From Boswellia sacra (Eukaryota > Streptophyta > Magnoliopsida > Sapindales > Burseraceae), in assembly GCA_013180625.2 (NCBI GenBank), contig SNVD02008142.1:62001-126000 (forward strand): a DNA stretch of 64,000 nt, read 5' to 3'. The position numbers were made by a program, and so were the translations under genes. Under the pieces are notes generated by a model. The model searched no databases. It was not told the origin of the DNA and was given only the letters and a program-made list of their open reading frames with translations. Of this stretch, positions 12,216 to 23,973 are shown one piece after another. Numbering within the stretch: position 1 is the first letter of the stretch; each line of letters opens with the position of its first letter.

Positions 12216-12536
12216 TCAATTGGAGGTTGAGGGCCCATTTGCATCCTTCGGATTATGGTCATGATGGTCATGATGATGATCGTGATTGTGATAATGATCA
12301 TGCTCATCGTCATCACTGGCATCTTCATCGAAAGACTTCTCTTTGTGGTAGATGCAGCACTTCTTGGAACTCTTCTTTTGCATGAATTCGTTGTCTACAG
12401 TTCCTTCCTTCCATGTCACCTTCTTCTTCCTTGGATTCAGCCGCAGAACCAGCGTTTGGGATTGACTGCTAGTGGGGTTTTCCACGGTTACGGTGTTGGT
12501 CACGGAGGAGGAAGCTCTAGTGCTGGTTGCACTCAT
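12216..12536 (-). CDS. INH3: Type 1 protein phosphatase inhibitor-3 (PPP1R11/YPI1 family)
   Basis: Intact 106-residue protein in one coding exon. The conserved core [20 protein letters not shown] contains the KVTW motif, the RVxF-type docking site for the PP1 catalytic subunit. It is followed by [24 protein letters not shown], where the CCIYHK segment is the most conserved part of the family. Inhibitor-3 proteins bind and restrain nuclear type-1 phosphatase. The last 30 residues are almost entirely Asp, His, Asn and Glu, which looks metal-binding. The ATG at 12536 gives the family-like Ser/Thr-rich N-terminus. A GATGTCATAG acceptor about 30 nt upstream and a donor-like site near 13.7 kb suggest a 5'UTR intron of about 1.15 kb. 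Confidence 0.93.
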   Translation of the reverse strand: MSATSTRASSSVTNTVTVENPTSSQSQTLVLRLNPRKKKVTWKEGTVDNEFMQKKSSKKCCIYHKEKSFDEDASDDDEHDHYHNHDHHHDHHDHNPKDANGPSTSN

Positions 12537-12864
12537 GGGTCTTTCAATTCTCTTTTTTATCCTATGACATCAAGATTAGCTTTTATAGATAATACTGAAT
12601 TATTCTCTCTCAATAATTCAATAAAAAGAGAATAAAAGGATTTTAAAATACATCTAAATGTTCACATTTCTATTTGCAGAACCCAAATAAATGAAATAAC
12701 TGCTATCAGCGCATTTAAGCATCGGATATTCCATATCAATTTTGCTCTATGATAATCCTGTGAAGCAAAATTATTGCAATCACTAACACACACCCAAATG
12801 AGATGATCATGACAATTCTCATCAACAAAAGCAACTTATGCCAATCATTCTTACAGATGAAAAA

Positions 12865-13024
12865 TACTACTCATCCCAAATTCTATGCAAAATTTGTATC
12901 TCAAATAATGAGTAATTAATTAATGATTGTCAAGTAGATAGTGTGATGATAGAATGAATGATGTGGTAGTTTTAAATAGATCCCAAATCTTTTGGGATGG
13001 ATGCATGTTTTGGGATGTATAGTA
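12865..13024. mobile_element. MITE-like element in the probable INH3 5'UTR intron
   Basis: About 160 bp with imperfect inverted ends, TACTACTCATCCCAAA on the left and TTGGGATGTATAGTA on the right, plus an inner palindrome around 12980-13000 (ATCCCAAA..TTTTGGGAT). Non-coding. Target duplication not resolved. Confidence 0.45.
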
Positions 13025-13704
13025 TGACTTTTCCCAAATACCTAAGCCAAAAGAGAAGTTAAAATAGTGAGACACTAGAATTGCTTCATACTAGTTAAGG
13101 TCCAAATTGCAAACACAAGAAATATTTACTTTTTTCAGAAACTTCTGAAGCATTTCCATTGGAAATCTGTTTTTGCTATAACCACAGAATTTGTTAGGGT
13201 GAAACGATGAGAACCATTATCACTCAGTCTCTACAAATAGAAAGCAATACAACTCCTCTTTCAATCTGATGAAATCATCTTGAACGTCCACAAAAAAGTT
13301 GCAAATTATTGCAATGATACCCAGAACTTCCATTGGAGGTAAAAAAGCAACAGCAATCAAATTACAAATACCTATGATGCATTCATCACATTACATTTCA
13401 TCAAAGATAATCTTTGAGGAATCTGACTCCAAGTCCCAGAGCAAGCCGTCCCTCATGATCTCAGTACATGGCAATCAGCGATCAATAGAAGCAAATAAAT
13501 ATATCAAAGGAGATGAAAAAGCAGAAACCCACTAACCTAAACTTCGGTGGGATGAAGAAATTGATTGATTAAATGAATCCCACAAAGGCTTTTCCTTTTC
13601 ATTCAACCGAGCAAACCACAGCAACAACCAGTCAAAACAATAAAGAAAAAAAATTACAGCGAAAATCACAATTCATAAAAATTAGAATATAAAAAAGTAA
13701 AATA

Positions 13705-13830
13705 CCTTACCCCACCTGGTTCGACGGAGGAGAAAATTGAGGTCGTCTCGTCGGCGATGACACAAAAGGTTGCGTGGGAGATAGGAACGTTGAAGAGAAA
13801 TCGGGAGGCGAATGAGCTGGGATTCGAGGG
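13705..13830 (-). other. Probable 5'UTR exon of INH3
   Basis: GC-richer than its surroundings. The minus strand ends in AACCAG/GTGGGGTAAGG, giving two overlapping donor-like sites, and is followed by a typical T-rich intron start. A UTR exon here, spliced to the acceptor near 12566, fits the compact INH3 coding exon. No transcript evidence; the longer open frames crossing this region look non-coding. Confidence 0.4.
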
Positions 13831-13930
13831 ATCGGCAATGGAGGTTGGACAATGGGCCCATGGGGTTGGGCTAGGCTGGGTTTTAGAACCTGTACGGTTT
13901 GGCCCAATAGTTGGCTTCATTATCAAAGTT

Positions 13931-16704
13931 GTTTATCGCCTTCCGACCAATTTAGAAACTAGATTTGATTATCGAGAAAACGTCAAAAACATCCCATCAG
14001 AAATACCCAAATCAAGCTGTTCAATGGGGTGTTGAGTTATCAAACTGGTTTGCTAAATAGCTCGATAAAGCTAGACAGTTGTCGACTGCTATTGGACCAG
14101 TGTCTATCAAGGTGCTAAATTATTGAATGATTCTAAGTACTTCTTTGTACGATTTGTCCAACTATGAAGTGCTACATCCGCATTTGAGAAGAATCGAGGA
14201 TAAATTTAATAATTGCATCCAACTTGGTTAGGATATTTAAACTTTCAAAAAATTATTATTTATCGAAAAGCTCATAAAAAACTTAGCTATTTCTTAGGCT
14301 TTCTAATTTTCAAAACCAATACCAAATTTAAGATGGGGTTAAAAAGTACCAGATGTTCGGTGGAAACTTCATAGTAATTGAGTAGTGTATTTGAATTTTA
14401 TTTATTTTTATTTTTTTTAAATTGTGGTCACACAAAGTGGTAATATATAAAGCCTGAACCTGCAATTAAAACTGACATGTCGTCATCAATTCAAGCTTCT
14501 TGTAAGGCAACGACTTTCTGCAAGTGAATAAAGGGTGGCCATATGACAATGTTACGACAAATTGTAATCAGCTTTGAATTTTACGGGATTAATGGAAATT
14601 ATAGATTGAGTTTACATAATAATAACAAATTCCTGATATTCACTGATATAGGATTTTTCTCCGTTGAAGACATTAGCTACGAAATGAAGTCTTCATCATT
14701 GAAAGTGATGCATGTTCTAAGGTTAAACGCAGTAGACCAACTATAGCTTTTAAAAGTTCAACAGTATCCATCCATGGCCTGGTAAAAACAGATTTAGAGG
14801 AGCAAAAATGGTAGATGAGCAAAAATGCAGAACAAGGAACCGGACAGGCACCAATGAGGCAGTACAAAACCCCACAAGCCAACCAAAAAATATACAGAAT
14901 GAAGATATCCAAATGATGGCGATCAATTCTCTCTGATACATTAACAATGCTTATAAAAGTCTGAGTCCCAGAAACAACATCCTTGATCCTTCAAAACTCT
15001 ATCCCACTAATCATAAATAAGCCTAATGGAAACTGCATAATTTGTTTCACACTAGGAAGTATAAGTCATATTTAACCCAATGCTTGCTATATCACAAACA
15101 CAAAAAGCAAGCTATAGCAAGAGAGAATAAAATGTGCAACAGGTAAGCAGAGCAGTTATGGTGTTAAAGCCACGAAAAAATCTCACGAATTCAGACCCCC
15201 CAGAAAAAAACACAACATTCTCTGATGTATGTTGCAGGTTCCAAAAGAACTGTGCAAAAGCAGAAAAGGACACTGCTGTGCACAACATCCAAAAAATATG
15301 CTTACACCGTATGCAAAGGCCCGTTATATGGAAAATGCAACACTGTCTGAGGTTATATATACAGCACAAAGCTTCTAAAAAGGCTGCAGGCCTTTGAATG
15401 CCAAGTCAACATATTGCATTAGCCATCTCAAATCTTTTGCAAAAAGATTTGCGTATGCTTAAACTACTTTAAGCATCAACTAGCACAATATTTTTGACAA
15501 GATCATATCCACATGCTCTTCGCATCAGATATCAAAGATTCCCTGTCGTTACCACAACTAATGAACCCTCATATTCTTATCAGCATTAAGCTGCTTATTC
15601 GTACTCCAAAAAGCGAGCAATGATTCAGAGAGAATTCAGAAAATGCAGGAAGTGGAAGCAAACAAGAGACCACATTGACATAAATTACATTAACAAGATA
15701 TTACCATAATCGAATCAAACCTACCAGATGTGGGTAAACGAAAGAAAAATATATTACATTCGATGGAAATTGGATATCTTCCATGCTTCTAAAATGCCAA
15801 AAAAAAGAAGAAAAGAAAAAGGGTTCGTTGCCCAAAAAGAGATGACCACCGAAAGCCCAAAGCTTTTGAAGTTGAATTGTGGACATGGCAGAATGCAAAC
15901 ACATCCTATGGTAAATTACTTGTACCTTTTTAGTCTTCATCTGAAAATTCTAACATTTAGAAATAGCATGATTATAAAAATGAACCAAGGATTAATGAGC
16001 CCCACAAAATGACTTAGTTTACCTACTTAGAACATCATATATGTACAATCAGAGTTCCTAATCCATGTTATTACTACCACTGATGAGACAAAATCAAAAG
16101 TTAGATTTCATACCAAAGTTATGGATCATGGAAAGTCTTTCAGATGTGCAAAATAGGTTTTTCATTATCAAAGTGTCCATGCAACATCATGATATTAAGC
16201 ACCTGCAAAAAACTAAGCCTAGGGCGAGAGAAGGAAACCAAATCCATATCATAGTAAAATGAAGGAGCAAGAGATCATGATGGCATCAGCTGAGTTAACG
16301 TTAAACAAAGCCATATTTACAGCCAAGGTATATCATGTTCATACATTGACAAAAGAGAAGACCGCAACTCAGCAATTCGGCAAGACATTATTTGCTAAAC
16401 AAACTCAAAACTGGAAAATTCTAGGCACAGCTGTTCGCTCTTTTATATGAAATCTTCAATGGAGAAGACAGAGCGGGAATTAACAAACTGTGTATTTAGG
16501 ATATACAACTGACTAAAACAAAAGGGTCTCAAATCCATTTAACTGCTCCGGACCTCCAGTTACCCAAGAGGGAAAAAAAACATCAGAAAAAATACAAATG
16601 GACCCATCTTTAATCAATTCAATTATAAACCAATAACATAATCTGCAAGAATACCACCCGCTAAAAGTTTCTGTTAGCTTTTGAAGAAAATTTCCCACAT
16701 GTTT
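13931..16704. other. Intergenic DNA between INH3 and the DUF868 gene
   Basis: About 2.8 kb with several short open frames on both strands, none recognisable and none with convincing splice sites. The part nearest 16700 is probably the 3'UTR of the minus-strand DUF868 gene. Otherwise nothing is seen. Confidence 0.5.
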
Positions 16705-17604
16705 CTAGTCATTCTTCCAAGCATACAAAATCAGTGAAAAACCAAGACTTTGTGACTTGGAATCTAGGAACCTCTGCGAAAAAGACCAAGGCAATGTGTT
16801 TGGATCAGAAAGAGGTCCACTAACCCACAATTTTTCAGCGGAAAGGCAGGTCTTGAACATGAAAACAGCATTTCCAAGTGATGTACCAAATAGCCAACTG
16901 TAAACATCCCAGAAAACTTCTACAGCCAGCCCATCAACCAAAATAGTATGATTTCCCCGGAACTTCCATCTCAGCCGCTTCACCTGCATAACAGTCTTTG
17001 CATCTACACGAACCATAAGGCAAGGATCATTAACACCACTTGTGTCACATTCAATCACAAGATCATGAATCTGCCCATTACCACAAAACTGTGCCTTGGT
17101 ACAAAATACCTTCTTGCCAAACACATGCTCTCTTTTAGCAATGAAAACAGCACAAGAAGGAGCAGGTGTGGCACAAGTCTTCTTAAAAGCTTCTTTTCTC
17201 ATATCCCCAAGAAGCAAGATCATTTGCCTATCAACAACCACAGCTACATAAAACCCCTCCAACGGTTCAGGCCCAGATCCAAATTTTGCTGAAGAAAGGT
17301 CCCAATATACATCAATTATACAAGAATATGCTTCTAAACTCTTAGACCCTTTTTTTCTAGAGAAAAGCCAAGGCTTTATATCAACCTTACAAAGACACTG
17401 GTTTGCAGCATCATCGATTCCTACAGTCAGGCCTTGACCCATCAAATTCTTACTCCATGTAATAGTAATCAAACAAGACCGGCCACGAAAACGAGATTGA
17501 TAGACACAAGTAACCAAATTCTGTGCATTTTTAGCGGTGTTTGAAGAAGAAGAATCAGCTACTTGTACCCCATTTTCACCAAAACAAGATGGGAAATCTC
17601 TCAT
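16705..17604 (-). CDS. DUF868 family protein
   Basis: Intact single-exon gene, 299 residues, the normal length for this plant-specific family. Family segments: NLVTCVYQSRFRGRSCLITI near residues 30-49, KPWLFSRKKGSKSLE near 77-91, VYWDLSSAKFGSGPEPLEGFYVAVVVD near 98-124, LLLGDMRKEAF, and a C-terminal VKRLRWKFRGNHTILVDGLAVEVFWDVYSWLF followed by AVFMFKT. No biochemical function is established for DUF868 and I assign none. No signal peptide or membrane segment is evident. The ATG at 17604 starts the family-typical MRDFPSCFGE sequence. A donor-like GAAG/GTAAAAG near 17765 suggests an intron in the 5'UTR. Confidence 0.93.
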   Translation of the reverse strand: MRDFPSCFGENGVQVADSSSSNTAKNAQNLVTCVYQSRFRGRSCLITITWSKNLMGQGLTVGIDDAANQCLCKVDIKPWLFSRKKGSKSLEAYSCIIDVYWDLSSAKFGSGPEPLEGFYVAVVVDRQMILLLGDMRKEAFKKTCATPAPSCAVFIAKREHVFGKKVFCTKAQFCGNGQIHDLVIECDTSGVNDPCLMVRVDAKTVMQVKRLRWKFRGNHTILVDGLAVEVFWDVYSWLFGTSLGNAVFMFKTCLSAEKLWVSGPLSDPNTLPWSFSQRFLDSKSQSLGFSLILYAWKND

Positions 17605-18699
17605 ATTGGTAACAGCAACTTCAATTCAACTTGTTAAAACTCTCACTCTGGCCTTTCAACAAACGCTTTCTGGAGCCTAATATAAGCTACCGCAATTAAA
17701 ACTAAACTCACAAATGGAAGAACAGAGACGAACTACGAAAGTAAAGTAGAGAGAAAGAGCTTTTACCTTCACTTTTCCGAGAAAACAAGAAAAACCCGTC
17801 TCATAAATGCTTCAAAATCTGCTTAACAAGAGTTGATTTGATCTGGGCAACAAAGTCTGTGAGCCGTTTCCACAAAAGAAAACCCAGAAAACAAAACATA
17901 AGACACACAAACAAGCAAACTGAAGACAAAACCGACGAATGTATCAAGTCAAGAAGAGAGGAAGCAGACAAAAAGTAGACTACTTGTTTCACTGTCAACA
18001 CAAAAATTACAAATTAAAAAAAAGCAAAAAACCAAAAAAGATAAGTATAATATAGCAACTGGGTATTGCTGTAAAGGCGGGTTTACGAAGAGTACTCTAC
18101 GCTGCTAAGGGAAAAAAGGCATCTGTCACTGTCCCTCTCTCCTGACTTCGCTTTAGCTGACAATCGCACATGAAATGGAGAGAAACCAACTTCACAATCG
18201 CATAACCGAAACTGGGAATGGGAAGAGTTACAGCTAACAATGCAATTAAAGCTTCAAACTTGTTGGGTGTTTAATGGAGATGAAGATCATAATAGTAAAT
18301 GATACATTATATTACATTTAAATGAAAATTTCATGAATAATTTTATGGTTGATTTTTGCATGAATTTAAAGGAAGAGAATGTTTGTATGAGTCGTGGGTG
18401 GGCCTAATCAATCATTATTGCAATTATATTATAAATAAATAAGTAACAGTTTCTTTTGGTCATCCGGCGGGCCTACCCCCGCCATGTAAAGCCTTGCACG
18501 ATGTCTCACTATCATTTAATTGGTCTACATGCGCATAATAATTATCTTATTTAATTTATTACAACTTATATACGGATTTTATATTATGAATGGAGTCATG
18601 GAGGATATTCTAAGAAATTAGTTTTTTTTAATTAATTTGGGGTTAAAAAACACCAATAGGGTAATTATAAAGGTTAATTTATGAAATTAACTACTGAAA
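17605..18699. other. DUF868 5' region and AT-rich spacer
   Basis: 17605-18240 is probably 5'UTR, a UTR intron and promoter of the DUF868 gene. The rest is AT-rich spacer with no feature recognised. Confidence 0.45.
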
Positions 18700-19325
18700 T
18701 AGGGGTGTTCAAAATCCAATAATATCTAATCAAACTAATAATACTATGTTTATAAAGTGAAGATACAAAGTTTTTGTAATCCAATTAATGTGGTATCGAA
18801 TGAATGAAAAGATGAATATAATAAATGCTGATAAATGATGTGACATTAATTGAGTGATGTCACAATAATTTTGTATACAAATTTTTATATATTACTCCTA
18901 ATCAAACTTATCAATAAAATCTAAATCAATCAAATTTTGATCAGTTTTGATTACTTGATTGGATTTGGTTGGATTCAATTTTCTCAAAACCAATGTAATT
19001 AGATAAGATATTGGATTTTGTTACGAAGATCCAATGACACTAATCTAATCCAACCTAAATTAGAAAAAAATTTATAATTTATATGTTCGACTAGGGTGCT
19101 TATAATCCAACTACTATCTCTTATCATTTTTTAATTTTTATATTTTGCTTTGTCAAAGTTTACATAATATCACTTATTGAGCATGTTTGATACACTATAT
19201 AGAATAGTATAACTGTGATTATATTGGATAGTATTATATAAGAATTGAGTAAACTTTATACTGTATTTAGTTTATCACTGTATTGAATAAATACTTATAA
19301 TATTGTAGTGTAATCAAATTTATAA

Positions 19326-20526
19326 AGGAAAATTGAAAAAATAGTCCAAATTAAGGGGCCTCATTGAAAAATGACCTACTCCTATAAAATTTTGATGCAG
19401 TAGACATTTTTTCACATAAATTACCCAATTATCCTTCTCCATTGAATTCAAGAAAACAAAAAAAAAAAAATAAAAATAAAAAACAAAAACGTAGCAGCAA
19501 TAAAACATAGACAAAAAAAATTTCATCTTCTTCTCTTTTCTTCACTTTTTCTCTCTCTGCAATTCCAATATCTCTCTCATCTTCTTCTCTCTTCTTCTCA
19601 TATTTTCCTACACTTTCTTCTTTTATTCAAAACTAGCATCATCCAACAAAAATCTTGAACTGTAATCAAATCACTATCCCACTTCGATTTCTCACCACAC
19701 TTGTTCACTTAATTAATTCAATCACATTCGTGCTGTCGGATTTTATGCCATCAAGTGTTGGATTTCATGCCATCAAACATATCGAGCATCAATTCATGCC
19801 ATCAAGTGTCGATTTTATGTTGTCGAGTGTCGGATTTCATGCTTTTGAGTGTCATATTTCATGTTGTCGAGTGTTGGATTTTATACTATTAAGTGTTAGA
19901 TTCTATACCGTCGAGTGTCGGCTTTCATACCTTCGAGTGTCGGATTTCATGTTGTCAAGTGTCGGATTCTATCAAGTGTCAGATTTTATACTGTTGAGTG
20001 TTAGATTCCATACTGTCGAGTGTCGGTTTTCAAGCCTTCGAGTGTCGGATTTCATGTTGTCAAGTGTCAGATTCTGTCAAGTGTCGAATTTTATATTGTT
20101 GAGTGTTAGATTCTATATCGTCGAGTGTCAGCTTTCATGCTGTCGAGTGTCAAATTTTATATTGTCGAGTGTCGGATTTCATGCTGTCGAGAGTTAGATT
20201 TCATGCTCTCGGATTCCCAAACCGTTATTTGTTTCTCTCTTGCCTTCTTTCTTCTTGTTTTAAAACTTGAGTTGATGACTATATTTGATGATGAATAAGA
20301 GGGAGAAAATGCGAGAAAATATAAGAAGAAGATGAGAGAGATATTGGAATTACAGGGAGAGAAAGGATGAAGAAGAGAGAAAAAGATGAGAGAGAAAATG
20401 CGGGAAAATATAGGAAGAAGGATAATGAAATAATTTATGAAAAAAGGTCTACTACATCAAAATTTTATAGAAATGGCTTATTTTTCAATGGGGTCTCTTA
20501 ATTTGGACTATTTTTTCGATTTTCCC
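19326..20526. mobile_element. Non-autonomous Mutator-like element (MULE)
   Basis: A 1201-bp element flanked by the perfect 9-bp duplication AATTTATAA (19317-19325 and 20527-20535), the signature of Mutator elements. The left end starts AGGAAAATTGAAAAAATAG and the right end closes CTATTTTTTCGATTTTCCC. Inverted similarity continues inward about 300 bp on the left and 240 bp on the right, including a pyrimidine-rich block on the left mirrored by a GAGAGA-rich block on the right. The centre is a minisatellite. No transposase. Confidence 0.85.
19735..20215 (+). repeat. 22-bp minisatellite inside the MULE
   Basis: About 20 degenerate copies of GTCGAGTGTCGGATTTCATGCT. The 22-nt period rotates the reading frame at each unit, yet an open frame runs through the array (19655-20197, 180 codons) because the unit lacks stops in all three frames. 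That frame is therefore explained by the repeat and is not called a gene. Confidence 0.85.
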
Positions 20527-21173
20527 AATTTATAATTAATTGAAATAAAAGTAAAATAATATTTCTATTTAAAATTAAAATAGAATTAACATATAAATAT
20601 TTTTAAAATTTAAATTTTTTAAATAATTAAATTTTTAATAAATATTTTAATATTTTATAATAAATACATTTTAATTTTTTATACTACTTTATTAATTTAA
20701 TATTTAATATTCTATTATTTCAAGATAAAATATATAAATATATTATTAAATAAATATTTTATATTAGCTTGCCTCTCTCTTATTCTTTTTATACCGTCCA
20801 AACCCATAGGGGGAGGCCGGTTAAGTTCCACGGAAATAATGCAGCCTTTATGCGTTCAAATCCAATCCAATCCCATGCACTTGCGGTACAAACACAATAA
20901 ATATGAGTTATGCTATCCTATACTACCCTAACCTCTAGATCAAACATGCCCATTATGATATATGCAGTGTGCAATATTATTAGATTGGATTGAACTAAAT
21001 TAGATTTTAATATACTTTAAATTTTATTAGATTGGATTTTATTTTTCATATATTGAAGTGGATTGGATATCATTTTATGTTTGGATTGGAATAAAAATTT
21101 GATGATTCAATTTATAATTTGATTGAATTTGATATATTAAAATTGATTGGTTTCAAATCAAACAACACCCCTA

Positions 21174-21643
21174 AGTCAAAGATGGGCCGCCCTTTAAGGC
21201 AAATTGTCCCAAACTTGGCCTACAAAAATGGAAACAAACAATCAAGAGGTAAGTAATAGTGTTAATGTTAACCCTCTGATGTCCGAGTAAAGGTTTCAAT
21301 TTTACAAAAATTCCTAGAGAGAGGCTCTCAAAATGAAGAAATCTAAAGAGAGAAGTAGGAAAGGGGAAGTATATATCCTGAGCTTGAGGTGGAAGGTTTA
21401 TATAAGCCCCAGGGTCCCCTTTAAGGATGTATTAGAGTAAATAATTTTTGGATATATCTTCGGAGGTGGCTTAATAGAAATGCTTGCACCATTACACCAA
21501 CCTAGTAGGGATGATCACCTTCTCCCTCAGGTAATTGCCACTTAGTAGACCCTGGAAAGGGTGCACCCAAGCAATCCTTGTACACTTGGCTCCTATTTTC
21601 GTAACAGACCTAGAGACTATTTGCTAACAAGTGATAATCTCTA
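21174..21643. other. Unassigned spacer
   Basis: Contains CTAGAGAGAGGCTCTC and GAAAGGGTGCACCC segments resembling leader or LTR sequence, but no paired repeat or coding region. A loosely similar stretch occurs at 35.6-36.0 kb. Confidence 0.35.
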
Positions 21644-23973
21644 TGAGAACTGAAAGTATAGATTAATTATACGTAATATAACAACAAACTATAATATAAA
21701 ATGACACATGAGGATTTACATGATTCGGTTATAAAATCTTATGTTCACGGATAGCTTAGAGCTGCAATTCACTAAATTCATGTTTGTACATTCTTTACAT
21801 GCGTTTATAGTACTGATTCACTCTCACACAATAACCTCATCTTTGTAAAACAAAATCCAACAAAATCATAAACTCTAGTGACACTATCCACTCTTTATTG
21901 CTGACAACTTAACAACACACTGTTAAATAATATGTAACAACGATGTCTGACACTGAATTACATAAACACACAACTCACAAGTTCTCTTGAGTGAATAATA
22001 ACTCAAGCAGACATAAACAAAATTCATGCACGATCATAACCTTTCATACATGAATAAAACTCTCATAAAACATAATCAAAGACACATTTCAATTTTTACT
22101 TTGAATCTCTCCTCAATATCTTGAAAAGCGATAACATACTTACATATAAGTTATGGGAAATAACATTATATATATAGTATGAAATTTAGTTGCCCTTCTC
22201 ATTAATATCCCGTAGAGTCTCAATTAAACTTAATTGGTAAGAATAAAATAATGATCAATAATAAAGGAAATGATATAAATAAACTCTTTAGTAAATTAAG
22301 ACAATATACTCCTAAGTAAAACTCATCAGATTTTTCAGTTTTCACATTAAATGCAATGCTTTTTCCTTTTTGCTTCCTAGTACTTTGCTTAATTTCAAAG
22401 TTTTGAAGAATGCCAATCAGTTAATCAACTCTCATTGTATCAGTGTTTTTAACTTCCTCAATGGCTGAAATTTTAAGTTGAAATTTATCAGGAACAGACC
22501 TAATTATCTTGTTAACAATTTTTGCATCAGTGAAAGTTTTGCCAAGCATGTATGCTGAATTTGTAATGTAACACATCTTATAGTAAAACTCAAAAATTGA
22601 CTCATCCTCATACATCATCAGATTTTCAAATTGAGAATTTAATCTCATCAATTTATATCTTTTAATAGATGCAGTACCTTCATGTTTTACCTCAAGTATA
22701 TCCCATGCTTCTTTGGCCACTTTGCACTTGAAATCTGTCCGAAGTTGTTTAAGTCCACTGCAGCAAAGATTGGTTAAGAGCCTTTGAATTCTAACTGGAA
22801 CATCGATATTCTTCATCAGTCCATTCATCTTCTGGTTTGGCTTCGGAATCACCAAAAGCATTCACCTTTGTTGGCGGTGTCCATCCCTTAAGCACACTAG
22901 TCCATGCCCTGTCATCAAGAGATTTGATATACATCATCATTCTTATCTTCCAATTTGAGTAATTACTATCATCAAGGATAGGTGGTTGTGTTTCGGATCT
23001 TCCATTGCGAATAAACTCCATCCTTCCAGATCAACGTGATTGTTTTCTTCACTTTTCTATCAGTGAACCTGCTCTAATACCAATTGAGAGTTCTGGAAGT
23101 ATGCAGTTATAAGTAATATAACAGTAAACTGTAAAGTAAATCGACACAGGAGGATTTTTACGTGGTTCGGTTATAAAACCTATATCCACGGACAACTATA
23201 GAGCTGTAATTCATAAAGTTCTTGTTTGTATAATCTTTAGGACATTTTACAGTGCTGACTCACCCTCACACACTGACCTAATCTTTGTAAAACAAAATCT
23301 TCTCAAAGATCTTAAACTCTAGTGACACTGGTCACTCTTTGTCGCAGATAACTTAACAACACACTGTTAAGTTATACATAACACACGACATCTAACATTA
23401 AATTATATAAACACTTAACCCGCAAGTTATCCCAAGTGTCTACTAACTCACACAGACTCAATCAACAACTCGTGTACGATTTCTACCACTCATTACTCAT
23501 ATATGAATCAAAAGACTTAAAGAATCAAATTAAAGAAGCATTCTAATTTGCGTTGAAGCTCTTCTATCAATTTATGGAATGCCAAAATCAAGACTCTCTC
23601 AAAATACAACCAAATCAGCTAACCCGCCAATTTGTCTACCACGTTATGTAGAAATAACGCTGTATATATATATTGAGAGGCCTGGACGAAATCTCCTTTA
23701 GAATCCTATAAAAATTCTAATCAAAATCATATTAGAATAAGGAGAAATATAATAGGAAGTGTTATAATTAAACTCCTAAAGGAATTTGGACACAAATAAA
23801 AATTCTCCTATTTTAATTAGGATACAAGAAACAATATCCGAATCTAAGGAGATATTTATTGTAAACTAAATATTTCCTATAATAATCATCTAGAAACAGT
23901 AAAATCAGAATCAAAATACTATTATAGTTTTATCACAAGTTAGACAAAAATCAATATGTGCATGGCACATGCA
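21644..23973 (-). mobile_element. Decayed Ty1/copia element, gag only
   Basis: Two related LTRs: 21644 to about 22355 (TGAGAACTGAAAGTAT..) and 23085 to about 23973 (TGAGAGTTCTGGAAGTAT..). They share blocks such as CTTTGTAAAACAAAATC and AACTTAACAACACACTGTTAA. The element lies on the minus strand. A primer binding site TGGTATTAGAGCAGG precedes the LTR at about 23083-23069, and a purine tract faces the other LTR near 22356-22380. The internal 0.7 kb holds only gag. LTR outer ends are approximate, and no clear 5-bp duplication was found. Confidence 0.65.
22421..23021 (-). pseudogene. copia gag fragment (UBN2 type), frameshifted
   Basis: The first frame (23021 to about 22800) begins MEFIRNGRSETQPPILDDSN and has the NYSNWKIRMMMYIKSLD segment of copia gag. 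It passes into a second frame (to 22421) with KVAKEAWDILEVKHEGT, KRYKLMRLNSQFENL and MYEDESIFEFY. That order is typical of the retrotransposon gag/UBN2 domain. The frame change falls near 22800-22860. No zinc knuckle, protease or polymerase follows before the LTR. Confidence 0.75.

Larger units (their letters stand above)
19179..20951. mobile_element. PIF/Harbinger-like MITE split by a MULE
   Basis: Left end GAGCATGTTTGAT and right end ATCAAACATGCCC are inverted repeats with one mismatch, flanked by ATT on both sides. The ends match the GGGCATGTTTG style of PIF/Harbinger MITEs. Without the inserted MULE and its 9-bp duplication the element would be about 560 bp. It lies inside the outer TAGGGGTGTT element. 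Confidence 0.45.
18700..21173. mobile_element. Outer DNA element with TAGGGGTGTT inverted ends
   Basis: Left end TAGGGGTGTTCAAAAT and right end CAAACAACACCCCTA share a 10-bp inverted terminus. The ends resemble non-autonomous hAT-type elements, but the flanks (TACTGAAA and AGTCAAAG) do not form an obvious 8-bp duplication. Subterminal DNA on both sides is rich in TTGGATT/AATCCAA. It is interrupted by the PIF-like element and the MULE listed below. No transposase coding. Confidence 0.4.

Noticed and set aside
12255..12635. 126-codon plus-strand frame with Met/Val/Ile-rich start
   Set aside because: Antisense shadow of the inhibitor-3 His/Asp tail.
13666..13926. 86-codon minus-strand frame, Pro/Ser-rich
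   Set aside because: Lies over the probable INH3 5'UTR and its promoter; no homology recognised and splice sites cut it.
16948..17292. 114-codon plus-strand frame
   Set aside because: Antisense of the DUF868 coding exon.
19655..20197. 180-codon open frame in the MULE
   Set aside because: It is read through a 22-bp tandem repeat with no stops in any frame; no domain.
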